Source: Sphingobacterium phlebotomi
Lineage (GTDB): Bacteria; Bacteroidota; Bacteroidia; Sphingobacteriales; Sphingobacteriaceae
DNA length: 64,000 nucleotides
Direction of reading: 5' to 3'
Assembly: GCF_008180195.1 (NCBI RefSeq)
Contig: NZ_VTAV01000001.1
Location: 682,001-746,000, forward strand
The notes under the pieces were generated by a model, which was given only the letters and a program-made list of their open reading frames with translations, did not search any database and was not told the origin of the DNA. Below, piece by piece: positions 43,419-52,006 of the stretch. A program made the translations under genes and the position numbers. Positions within the stretch are counted from its first letter, which is position 1, and the number at the start of each line of letters is the position of its first letter.

Positions 43419-44159
43419 TTATTTGTTACAGATGTTCCATACTTCCTTCATTTTGTGGTAGACCTCAGCTTCTAAGGAGCCGAAGACCTCACCACCTTCC
43501 GCATTTGAAGCAATAGGAGTGAGTACTTTCACGTGGATGACGCCGGGTTTTGCACCATGGGTTTTTCCATCATCCCATAATAGTTGCCACGCATCTTGAA
43601 TGACAATGGGAAGAATGGGCGTCCGATTTTCACAAGCCATTCGGAAAGCACCGGACTTAAATCGGTGCAGGAGCGGGGGATAATTGTCATCAATTCTACC
43701 CTCTGGGAAAATAGCCAATGATTTACCCTCTTGGAGAAGTTCGAGTGCCCTTTTGTATGCTTTGAAGGCCGATATTTTACTGTCTCTTTTGACCGGTATA
43801 TCGATGGTCTCAAAGAATATGCGCGTAACAGGATTTTTCAGAAGTTCTATTTTTCCCATAAAGGAAAAAGGAGATTTACACAGATAGTTTAAAATGGTAA
43901 TATCAAGAAAAGAGGTATGGTTGGCACATAGTACATAGTTTTTGGACCAGTCAATAGGTGTTTCATATTCTACGCGGATACGGATGCCGATAGCATAGAT
44001 TCCCGCTAAGCTTATCCATCTCCGAAAAGCAACCAATTTTTGATAGTGTTTTTTTGGATCTCTAGCGAAATAAAATAGAAACGGATAGCCCAATGAAAAG
44101 AAAAATAGGACAGCCGCAAAATATGCATAAAGATGTACCTTTCTTAAGAATCTGGTCAT
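43419..44159 (-). CDS. plsC: 1-acyl-sn-glycerol-3-phosphate acyltransferase (PlsC family)
   Basis: A 246-residue membrane acyltransferase. An N-terminal membrane helix ([20 protein letters not shown]) is followed by the catalytic NHTSFLD (residues ~80-86), the substrate-binding FPEGRI (~150) and the PILPIVI block. It makes phosphatidic acid in phospholipid synthesis, or acylates another lipid precursor. Bacteroidota carry several such genes, so its exact acceptor is uncertain. Confidence 0.85.
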   Translation of the reverse strand: MTRFLRKVHLYAYFAAVLFFFSLGYPFLFYFARDPKKHYQKLVAFRRWISLAGIYAIGIRIRVEYETPIDWSKNYVLCANHTSFLDITILNYLCKSPFSFMGKIELLKNPVTRIFFETIDIPVKRDSKISAFKAYKRALELLQEGKSLAIFPEGRIDDNYPPLLHRFKSGAFRMACENRTPILPIVIQDAWQLLWDDGKTHGAKPGVIHVKVLTPIASNAEGGEVFGSLEAEVYHKMKEVWNICNK

Positions 44160-44168
44160 ATTTAAACA

Positions 44169-44217
44169 GTAGAGACACGATGGCTGTCTATCCGACAGGT
44201 AAACACGGCGTCTCTAC
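44169..44217. repeat. GTAGAGAC...GTCTCTAC palindromic element
   Basis: GTAGAGAC (44169-44176) pairs with GTCTCTAC (44210-44217), with an inner CTGTC / GACAG hairpin in the loop, between the plsC and dipeptidase genes. The GTAG head with an imperfect palindrome resembles REP-type elements recognised by RAYT transposases, and similar GTAGAGAC palindromes are recurrent in Bacteroidota genomes as I remember them. It may also terminate the dipeptidase transcript. Confidence 0.55.
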
Positions 44218-44229
44218 AATTATAATCTA

Positions 44230-45600
44230 TTATTTGTTTAATTCCGCATAATATTTAAAGAATAGGGGGATCGTTTCGATACCTTTCAAATAGTTGTCTA
44301 TGCCATATTTTTCGTTCGGTGAATGTAAATTATCGCTGTCAAGTCCAAAACCCAATAATACAGTCTTTACGTTAAGTTCTTTCTCAAATAGCGCGACGAT
44401 TGGGATGGAGCCGCCGCCACGAGTTGGGATAGGCTTTTTGTTGAATGCTTCCTCTAATGCTTTCTCGGCGGCTTGATAAGCAATACTATCGGTTGGTGTT
44501 ACGACCGGTTCACCCCCGTGATGCGGTGTTACCTTTACTTGTGCGTAAGCGGGAGCGATACTTTCAAAATGTTTTTTGAATAGATTGGTGATCTTTTCTG
44601 AACTTTGATTAGGAACCAATCGCATGGATATTTTAGCGTGAGCTTTAGCAGGTAATACGGTTTTTGCTCCTTCACCGATATATCCACCCCATATACCGTT
44701 CACCTCTAGTGTCGGACGGATTCCGGTGCGTTCGATCGTGGTATAGTCTTTTTCTCCCCACACCTCGTTAATGCCTAAATCTGCTTTGTATTCTTCGATA
44801 TCAAAAGGGGCTTTGTTCAGCGCTTCCCTTTCTTCCTTGCTCAATTCTACGACATCGTCATAAAATCCGGGGATGGCAATATGGTTGTTTTCGTCGTGTA
44901 AGGAGGCTATCAGTTTGGCAAGGATGGTTGCAGGGTTGGCAACAGCTCCACCATAAACGCCCGAATGTAGGTCGCGGTTTGGTCCGGTCACTTCTACTTC
45001 CACATAAGAAAGTCCTCGCAATCCCGTTTCTAGAGAAGGTTGTTCAAGGCTGATCATGGACGTATCGGAAATGACAATGACATCATTCTTTAGTCGCTCT
45101 TTATTTTCTTTGACAAAAGTTCCTAAATTGGCGGAACCCACTTCCTCTTCGCCTTCGATCATAAATTTGATGTTACAAGTCAAGGTATTGTTTTTCATCA
45201 TGTATTCGAATGCCTTGACATGCATATAGAATTGTCCTTTATCATCCGCAGCTCCTCTTGCATAAATTTTCCCATCGCGGATGGTAGGTTCAAATGGAGG
45301 GGTATCCCATAACTCCAATGGATCCGCAGGTTGTACGTCATAATGTCCGTATACCAAAACGGTCGGAAGAGACGGATCTATAATCTTTTCTCCGTAAACG
45401 ATGGGGTTTCCTGCTGTTGGGCAAACTTCTACCTTATCAGCGCCTGATTCTTTTAACTTATCAGCAACAAAGTTTGCCGTATTTACAATGTCTTCTTTGT
45501 ATTTGGAATCGGCACTAATGGATGGGAAACGTAATAATGCGAATAATTCTTCTAAAAATCTATCCTTATTGGATTGGACATATTCTTTTATTGTTTGCAT
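44230..45600 (-). CDS. M20-family dipeptidase
   Basis: A 456-residue zinc metallopeptidase of family M20 (carnosinase/PepV-like). Metal-binding and catalytic motifs: VYGHYDVQPADP, the bridging Asp in ARGAADDKGQFYMHV, catalytic Glu pair in MIEGEEEVGSANLG and the His in NLHSPNEKYGI near the C-terminus. A dimerisation lid lies in the middle (~190-310). No signal peptide, so it acts in the cytoplasm on dipeptides. A TAACTTTG box (45616-45623 on the minus strand) precedes it. Confidence 0.93.
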   Translation of the reverse strand: MQTIKEYVQSNKDRFLEELFALLRFPSISADSKYKEDIVNTANFVADKLKESGADKVEVCPTAGNPIVYGEKIIDPSLPTVLVYGHYDVQPADPLELWDTPPFEPTIRDGKIYARGAADDKGQFYMHVKAFEYMMKNNTLTCNIKFMIEGEEEVGSANLGTFVKENKERLKNDVIVISDTSMISLEQPSLETGLRGLSYVEVEVTGPNRDLHSGVYGGAVANPATILAKLIASLHDENNHIAIPGFYDDVVELSKEEREALNKAPFDIEEYKADLGINEVWGEKDYTTIERTGIRPTLEVNGIWGGYIGEGAKTVLPAKAHAKISMRLVPNQSSEKITNLFKKHFESIAPAYAQVKVTPHHGGEPVVTPTDSIAYQAAEKALEEAFNKKPIPTRGGGSIPIVALFEKELNVKTVLLGFGLDSDNLHSPNEKYGIDNYLKGIETIPLFFKYYAELNK

Positions 45601-45824
45601 AATGTTGTGTTTTTACAAAGTTACCAATTATAATTTTCATTAGAATAAATTGTTTTATCTCCTTTTGTTTATGGTAATTTATGCAGGTTTTATTTTTTTT
45701 CTGTAATGGATGAGACAAATTTAAGATGTTAAAAAATGCTAAAGATTTCGAGAAAAAATGAATTGTAATGTAATTATAATATTTTAGTAGGGTCGTTAGT
45801 TTATGAATTTTAGCTACCAATTTA

Positions 45825-48590
45825 ATGAAAAGACTATCTGTACCGTTTTTTATATTCTTGCTCCTAACTTGTTTTATTCATTTGCAAGCGCAAACAAAAA
45901 TCACGGGTAAGGTCTTGGATGAAAGTGATCAAACTTCGCTTGTCAACGCTACGATTATGTTGTTGCAGTCGAAAGACTCTATTCTGGTGGATTACACGAG
46001 AGCCGATGAAAATGGAGGATTTAAGCTACTTAAACCAGATACCATTCCATATCTACTGATTGTGAGTTATCCGAAATACGGCGATTATTTTAAACATATT
46101 GAGGATGACGACGATGTAAATTTAGGCGATGTAAAATTGACGAGCATAAGCCATTTAATTGAAGAGGTTATTGTGACCGGTAGAATCCCCGTTGTTATAA
46201 AAGGGGATACCACGGAATATGATGCATCGAGTTTCGTCGTAGAAAAAAATGCTAAAGTTGAAGATTTATTAAAGGTATTGCCTGGCATTTCGGTGGATGC
46301 TGATGGGAAAATTACAGCACAGGGAAAGACGGTAGAGAAGGTATTGGTCGATGGAGAAGAGTTTTTTGGTGATGATCCGACGCTCGTGACGCGTAATATC
46401 CGTTCGGATATGGTGGACAAAGTACAATTATACGAGAAGAAATCAGAAGAAACAGAACGGACGGGCGTGGATGACGGAGAACGCATACAGACCATCAACG
46501 TAAAATTGAAAGAAGATGCTAAAAAAGGTATGTTTGGTAAAGTAGAAGCTGCGGGGGGAACGGATGATTTTTATTTAGGAAAGCTCGCACTGAACAAATT
46601 TAATGGCAGCCAGAAAATCGGAGCCTATCTTATGGGTGCTAATGATGGCAACCTAAGTTTAAATTGGGAAGAAGCAGAGAAATTCGGTATGTCGAATATG
46701 GAGACGGGAATGACAGATGATGGCGGCATGTATTTTTACTCATCAGGTGATGGTTTCGATTATTGGGATGGAAAAGGTAGGCCTCAAGCACTAAGTACCG
46801 GTTTCAGTTTTCTAGACGCTTGGAAAGAAAACAAGCATAAATTAAACGGGAGCTATAAATACGGCATGATTCAAAATGAAGTGGGGGAGAGCTCCCTATC
46901 CAGAAATAGTTTGCCGGATAATGAAGAACTAAATACATCCAGTACATCCAATAGAGAAACGGATGCGCGCAGACATCGCTTTAATTCAAAGTACGACTGG
47001 AAAATAGATTCATTGACCACCCTTACGCTCAATCTATCCGCATCAAAAGGTAAATCAGAGTCGAATAGTTATACCCGGGCCGAGTCATGGAACCAGGATG
47101 GTGCTGCGATAAACGACAACCAGCGAGCGGAAAGCTCCATCTCCGATAATACGGATTTTAACTACCGCGGTTATCTTACGCGACGGTTCAAAAAAATGGG
47201 GCGTTCGATATCCTTTCGATTTGGCGGTAATGTCAGTGATAACAAAGGGTCTGGCTTTTTGAATTCAACCCTGAACATCTATGACGAGGAGGGGAATACG
47301 CAGAGAGATACAACAGACCAACAAAAAGAAATGAACCGGCAATCAAATAGTATAACCACCTCGTTAACGTATACCGAACCGATTACTTCCAAATTGAACT
47401 CCTCGATCGGATATGAGTATAATATGTCTAGAGCGCACGCCATCAATACCTCCTATAATGGCGATGGCGAAGGTAACTATACGGACTTCGATGAGGAATT
47501 TAGTAGTGATTTTAATTTTAATACGGTTAGAAATGCGGTGAATGTGGCCGTTAACTATAAGCTGGAAAAATTTGAGGCTAATTTCACGAATAACTTTCGG
47601 AACGATGATATGTTCCAGCAAAATAATTACGAAGACCTCAACGCGAGCCGTGACTTTTTTACGTACAATCCTTCTGCAAGATTACGCTATAATTTAAGTA
47701 GCAATAAAAGGATCGGGTTTCACTATAATCATTCGAATACGCTGCCCTCGCTTTCCCAGATCCAGCCACTCCGACAGAACCAGGATCCTTTAAATATCGT
47801 TGTCGGAAACGAGGATCTGACGCCGGCGCGCAACGACCGATATAATATGTATTACAGCAATTATAATATGATGAAGGGTACGAATTTATATGTCGATATG
47901 GAGTGGAGGCAAACCAGAAATGCCATTCAACAGAATGTCATGATTGAAAATGGTGTGCGGACGTTATTTTATGAGAATTTGGACGGATATGTAACGAATA
48001 ACGGACGGATATGGTTGGGAGGAGGTTTCGATGTTAGTAAGAAAATGCGGTTAAAAGCGCGTGTTTCTGGGAACGGAAGCTATAATAATTATTATAATTA
48101 TATTAATTCAGCGTTGAACGAGAATACGAACTATGATTACTCTTTTGGGCTAAATCTTTCTAAGAATACAACAAAGAATATTGATTTCAACGTTGGTTTC
48201 TATCCCGGTTGGCGGTTGATGGAAACTTCCTTGCAGCCTGAATTGAACAGTTCCGGGTTTGTTTATCGCACCAGCGTTTGGTATTCTTGGAAATTGCCTT
48301 GGAAGCTAAGTTTTTACGGAGATATGTCCTATAATTATGAAGCACCAACGAAAGCGCTGAACGAGAAATTTGAGCTCTTGTTGTTCAAACCGGGGATATC
48401 AAAGAAGTTCTTAAAAGATGAAAGCCTTGCCGTGGATGTCTACGTTAATGATATTTTTAATCAGAATAAGGGGTTCAGACGATTTCAATCGGGCAGTATG
48501 ATCTCACAAAACACCTATAACACGATATCGCGATATTTTATGCTGAAGGTTAGTTGGGATTTCACATCCATGAAAGGAGGAAAAGAATGA
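45825..48590 (+). CDS. Outer-membrane beta-barrel protein with carboxypeptidase-like domain
   Basis: A 921-residue outer-membrane protein with signal peptide, a carboxypeptidase regulatory-like domain (TKITGKVLDESDQTSLVNATIML), a plug-like domain (IPVVIKGDTTEYDASSF, LPGISVDADGKITAQGKTVEKVLVDGEEFFGDDP) and a large PF14905-type barrel. There is no TonB box that I can see. Proteins of this group commonly precede a GLPGLI protein, and here the next gene overlaps its stop codon (ATGA). Substrate unknown. Confidence 0.9.
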   Translation: MKRLSVPFFIFLLLTCFIHLQAQTKITGKVLDESDQTSLVNATIMLLQSKDSILVDYTRADENGGFKLLKPDTIPYLLIVSYPKYGDYFKHIEDDDDVNLGDVKLTSISHLIEEVIVTGRIPVVIKGDTTEYDASSFVVEKNAKVEDLLKVLPGISVDADGKITAQGKTVEKVLVDGEEFFGDDPTLVTRNIRSDMVDKVQLYEKKSEETERTGVDDGERIQTINVKLKEDAKKGMFGKVEAAGGTDDFYLGKLALNKFNGSQKIGAYLMGANDGNLSLNWEEAEKFGMSNMETGMTDDGGMYFYSSGDGFDYWDGKGRPQALSTGFSFLDAWKENKHKLNGSYKYGMIQNEVGESSLSRNSLPDNEELNTSSTSNRETDARRHRFNSKYDWKIDSLTTLTLNLSASKGKSESNSYTRAESWNQDGAAINDNQRAESSISDNTDFNYRGYLTRRFKKMGRSISFRFGGNVSDNKGSGFLNSTLNIYDEEGNTQRDTTDQQKEMNRQSNSITTSLTYTEPITSKLNSSIGYEYNMSRAHAINTSYNGDGEGNYTDFDEEFSSDFNFNTVRNAVNVAVNYKLEKFEANFTNNFRNDDMFQQNNYEDLNASRDFFTYNPSARLRYNLSSNKRIGFHYNHSNTLPSLSQIQPLRQNQDPLNIVVGNEDLTPARNDRYNMYYSNYNMMKGTNLYVDMEWRQTRNAIQQNVMIENGVRTLFYENLDGYVTNNGRIWLGGGFDVSKKMRLKARVSGNGSYNNYYNYINSALNENTNYDYSFGLNLSKNTTKNIDFNVGFYPGWRLMETSLQPELNSSGFVYRTSVWYSWKLPWKLSFYGDMSYNYEAPTKALNEKFELLLFKPGISKKFLKDESLAVDVYVNDIFNQNKGFRRFQSGSMISQNTYNTISRYFMLKVSWDFTSMKGGKE

Positions 48591-49378
48591 TGAAACAGGT
48601 AATCTATTTGATTGGCATTATAGCTGTTTTTGTCACGGGAACAGCAGAAGCACAACATGCTTATTTTCCTACAGAGGGTACGATCCTTTATGACAAGACC
48701 GTGCATGTCAAAAACCTGCTTAGACGACATATCTCCACGCTAAAAGACGATGACTTTAGCAAAAATTACTTTCAGGAACTGCAGGATAGAGTTTCGGAGA
48801 CCGCTGTGTTAAAGAAAAAAGTTTCTTTCCGTGGACAGGAAATGAGTATGGAAAATGTTCCCGAAACTTACGATCCCATCATCAATAATCTGCTTCAGAT
48901 GGGGCTGCTTGATTATCAGCAAACCCTTTATCAAGACCTGTCTAAATCCGCTTTAAAATCCACTTTTGAGTTGGGGGGATCTCCGGTGCTTATCCAGGAT
49001 TCACTGCTTCAAGTAAAGTGGAAGATCACGAATGAATATCGTAACATCGCGGGTTATGATTGCCGTAGAGCAAATGGGGTTACGTTAGATTCGGTGTATG
49101 TGGTGGCATTCTATACCGACCAAATTCCGATATCGGCAGGTCCAGGTACAATACACGGACTTCCCGGAATGATTTTGGGATTAGTTGTACCAGAGCAACA
49201 TTTCAATATTTATGCTACAGATGTGAAGTTCGGTTCTCCTACCCTAAAGACGGCTGTGGGTCGAAAAAGAGATAAGCCGATGACGCGTAAAGAAGCGCAA
49301 AGTAGATTAAAAGACATTCTCGGACGTTGGATGACCGATCAACAATTTAACTTGTTATTGGCCGCTATGTTTCTTTAG
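48587..49378 (+). CDS. GLPGLI-family protein
   Basis: A 263-residue secreted protein with signal peptide ending near TAEAQ. The family-defining motif appears as IHGLPGMILGL (~residues 205-215), after KITNEYRNIAGYDCRRA. GLPGLI proteins are exported Bacteroidota proteins of unknown function, usually encoded with an outer-membrane barrel, as here. The ATG overlaps the preceding stop codon, and the Shine-Dalgarno-like AAAGGAGG lies 12 bases upstream within the barrel gene. Confidence 0.92.
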   Translation: MMKQVIYLIGIIAVFVTGTAEAQHAYFPTEGTILYDKTVHVKNLLRRHISTLKDDDFSKNYFQELQDRVSETAVLKKKVSFRGQEMSMENVPETYDPIINNLLQMGLLDYQQTLYQDLSKSALKSTFELGGSPVLIQDSLLQVKWKITNEYRNIAGYDCRRANGVTLDSVYVVAFYTDQIPISAGPGTIHGLPGMILGLVVPEQHFNIYATDVKFGSPTLKTAVGRKRDKPMTRKEAQSRLKDILGRWMTDQQFNLLLAAMFL

Positions 49379-49427
49379 CAAATTATTCCCAGGGCGTTCA
49401 TGATTTCCATTACGGCATACAAAAAAA

Positions 49428-49453
49428 CCCGATTGTACACACAATCGGGCTTT
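49428..49453. terminator. Bidirectional terminator after the GLPGLI gene
   Basis: CCCGATTGT / ACAATCGGG with a four-base loop, flanked by AAAAAAA and CTTTT, between the convergent GLPGLI and histone-like genes. Confidence 0.85.
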
Positions 49454-49474
49454 TATAAGCGAAAAGCCAAAAGA

Positions 49475-49654
49475 CTATTTCTCGGAATTTTTCTTCGCCG
49501 TCACTTCGTTACGAAGTTCCTGCGCTAACGTTTTGATTTCTTGTAAACCTTTACGTACACGTGTTCCTGCAGCAGAATTACCATTGTTAAAGAATTTGTC
49601 TGCATCTCCTTCGATTGATGCTACTAAGTCTTTTAGTTTGTTGTAGTTTTCCAT
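49475..49654 (-). CDS. Histone H1-like small basic protein
   Basis: A 59-residue protein: MENYNKLKDLVASIEGDADK, FFNNGNSAAGTRVRKGLQEI, then KTLAQELRNEVTAKKNSEK. This is the compact form of the histone H1-like (Hc1-type) protein found throughout Bacteroidota, a likely nucleoid-associated protein. It is slightly below a 60-residue cut-off, so it is easily missed. An ~130-base AT-rich leader separates it from the S46 peptidase gene. Confidence 0.85.
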   Translation of the reverse strand: MENYNKLKDLVASIEGDADKFFNNGNSAAGTRVRKGLQEIKTLAQELRNEVTAKKNSEK

Positions 49655-49787
49655 TTTTAAAAAGTAATTTAGTTTTTATGAATATTATATTTTAAGCTGA
49701 TTCTAAATACAAGCTAAATATACAAAAACAACGTTTTAAAGTGCAATTTTTGTATTAAAATCGAAAAATAAATTTCGTTTGAAGGTA

Positions 49788-51926
49788 TTATTCGACAATT
49801 TTTAGCTCATCAATGATGTTTTGTGCTCCTGCAAATTTATCGATAATGAATAATACATAACGAATATCTACCGATATGGTACGTTGTAAAACCGGGTCGA
49901 AAATTACATCGCCAGCCATCGCCTCTATATTTCCATCAAAAGCCAAGCCAATAAGTTCGCCGTTTCCATTTAATACGGGAGAACCAGAATTACCGCCTGT
50001 TATATCTTGGTCGCTCAAGAAATTCACGGACATATGACCGTCTTTATCAGCGTAACGTCCATAGTCTTTCGCCTCATATAAATCCATCAAGCGTTGGGGC
50101 AAATCAAACTCCTCGTCGCCGGGTTGATATTTCGCGATCGTACCTTTTAAGGTGGTGTAGTTATTGATTTTAGCATCATTACGCGAATCTTTCGGCAAGG
50201 CCCGAATGGTTCCATAGGTCAACCGTAAGGTAGAATTCGCATCTGGATAATACTTTCCTTTGGGATTGGCCTCCAACGTACCCGCAATGTATTTACGGTA
50301 AGCCGACTGGAACGTGTCTTCCAAGGCTTCTATTTCTGGCGTTTTTTCACGGTATTTATCCATTAAAGCGGTAGAAATCAAATACAGTGGGTCGTTATCA
50401 ATCGCTTCTACGGATGGGTTGACCAAGAATGAATGTAGTCGGTCAGCCGAAGCAAAAATGCTTTGGTCGAATGCCGTTTGAACTTCTGTTTGGAAATTGC
50501 CATTATTTTTGGAGGCAAGCTCTTGTATATAGGGCGCAATATTTCCCGCTTTTGCAGCGTAAAGATTGAGTTCATCCGATAAAACATCCATTTCCAATGG
50601 AAGATAGATATTCTCAAATGTCTCCGCAATTCCATTTTCCAGACGCGGGAGCATATCTGCACGACCCTTTTCATTAGCAGCAGCATATTGTTTTAAAGCA
50701 CTTCCCAGACTATACGGGAGTGGAGCAAACGTCGAGGAACGAAGCATGCCGATCAGGTAGTTGTCATGCCTTGCTTTTTCATTGGTGGCGGCATAATAAG
50801 TGTCGATGTCGGAAAGAACATCGCCGTATTTTTCCCTATTATTTTTTTTGTTTGCCCATTTTTGGAACTTCTTTTCTTGCTTGCGTTTGGTTGCTGCAGT
50901 TCGGTGTTTTGTTAGTGCATCAATCATTCCCTGGCGGTTTTTCCAATAGTTTGCAACACCGGAATAGGTGGAAGCATAATTTAATTTTACCGCTTGGTCG
51001 TTGTCCATGTGCTTCTTCATCGCATCCATTCCTACTTTGGAAGCTTCTACCCACGCCGGATATGCATAATGCACATTTTGATCTATTCCCGCAGCAGGCA
51101 TCCAGCGATTCGTACGACCTGGATAACCTAAAATCATCGAGAAATCACCTTCTTGAAACCCTTTAATGCTGATGGGCAAGAAGTGCTTCGGTGTTAGCGG
51201 TACATTGTCTTCTGAATAAGCTGCGGGATTACCATCTTTGTCAGCATATACGCGGAAAACAGAAAAATCACCCGTATGTCTGGGCCATTCCCAATTGTCG
51301 GTATCACCGCCGAATTTTCCAATGCTATTGGGAGGTGTTCCTACTAAACGCACGTCCGTATAATCTTGGTAAACGAAGTAGTAGTATTCATTTCCGTTGT
51401 AAAACGACTTGACGGAAACAACGTATTTGCCATTTTCGCTATTCTCTTGTTCGATTTTAGCAATCTCCTGGTTCACCATTTTTTCACGCTCTTTTTCGTC
51501 CATGCCATCATTCACCAGGCTCAGTATGCGCTGTGAAACATCATCCATCCGTACAAAGAAGCGAACCGATAGGGATTTGGGCTTTAATTCTTCTTCCAAT
51601 GATTTCGCCCAAAATCCATTTGTTAAATAATCATTCTCCGGAGAAGAAAGTTCTGCAATCGCACCATAACCACAATGGTGGTTTGTAAATACCAGCCCTT
51701 TGCCCGAAACGATTTCCGCGGTACATCCACCGGCAAACTGTACAATAGCATCTTTCAGCGATGAATTATTGATGCTATAGATTTCTTCGGCCGTCAGTTG
51801 CAGCCCTTTTTTTTGCATATCTGCCTCGTTTAGGCGTTTCAAATGCATTAAAAACCACATCCCCTCATCAGCGAAAGTGGTCATACTCACCGTGGTAAGG
51901 AGTATAAAAATCCAAATTTTCTTCAT
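49788..51926 (-). CDS. S46-family dipeptidyl-peptidase (DPP7/DPP11 type)
   Basis: A 712-residue periplasmic serine peptidase with signal peptide. The catalytic His is in TNHHCGY (His84), the Asp in GGDTDNWEWPRHTGD and the Ser in GGNSGSPV (Ser647). The specificity position in LAFDGN (Gly665) is Gly, as in DPP7 which accepts hydrophobic P1 residues, rather than Arg as in DPP11 (FDRN) for acidic residues. It releases dipeptides from peptides in the periplasm. The ATG at 51926 replaces a TTG six bases upstream. Confidence 0.93.
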   Translation of the reverse strand: MKKIWIFILLTTVSMTTFADEGMWFLMHLKRLNEADMQKKGLQLTAEEIYSINNSSLKDAIVQFAGGCTAEIVSGKGLVFTNHHCGYGAIAELSSPENDYLTNGFWAKSLEEELKPKSLSVRFFVRMDDVSQRILSLVNDGMDEKEREKMVNQEIAKIEQENSENGKYVVSVKSFYNGNEYYYFVYQDYTDVRLVGTPPNSIGKFGGDTDNWEWPRHTGDFSVFRVYADKDGNPAAYSEDNVPLTPKHFLPISIKGFQEGDFSMILGYPGRTNRWMPAAGIDQNVHYAYPAWVEASKVGMDAMKKHMDNDQAVKLNYASTYSGVANYWKNRQGMIDALTKHRTAATKRKQEKKFQKWANKKNNREKYGDVLSDIDTYYAATNEKARHDNYLIGMLRSSTFAPLPYSLGSALKQYAAANEKGRADMLPRLENGIAETFENIYLPLEMDVLSDELNLYAAKAGNIAPYIQELASKNNGNFQTEVQTAFDQSIFASADRLHSFLVNPSVEAIDNDPLYLISTALMDKYREKTPEIEALEDTFQSAYRKYIAGTLEANPKGKYYPDANSTLRLTYGTIRALPKDSRNDAKINNYTTLKGTIAKYQPGDEEFDLPQRLMDLYEAKDYGRYADKDGHMSVNFLSDQDITGGNSGSPVLNGNGELIGLAFDGNIEAMAGDVIFDPVLQRTISVDIRYVLFIIDKFAGAQNIIDELKIVE

Positions 51927-51946
51927 ATTCAACCAATTTTGATATG

Positions 51947-51976
51947 CAAATTTGATTTAATTCCTTATTAAATCAA
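51947..51976 (-). promoter_or_regulatory. Promoter of the S46 peptidase gene
   Basis: On the minus strand: TTG (51976-51974), 19 bases, CAAATTTG (51954-51947), one mismatch from TAnnTTTG. The start point would be about 15 bases upstream of the ATG. It lies back-to-back with the DEAD-box gene promoter. Confidence 0.6.
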
Positions 51977-51994
51977 AATAATAGTGCTTTTCCG

Positions 51995-52002
51995 TATCTT
52001 TG
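51995..52002 (+). promoter_or_regulatory. TAnnTTTG box abutting the DEAD-box gene start
   Basis: TATCTTTG ends four bases before the ATG at 52007, the same spacing as in the trmN6 and tilS cases, and again without a -33 TTG. Supports a leaderless transcript. Confidence 0.45.
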
Positions 52003-52006
52003 TTCG

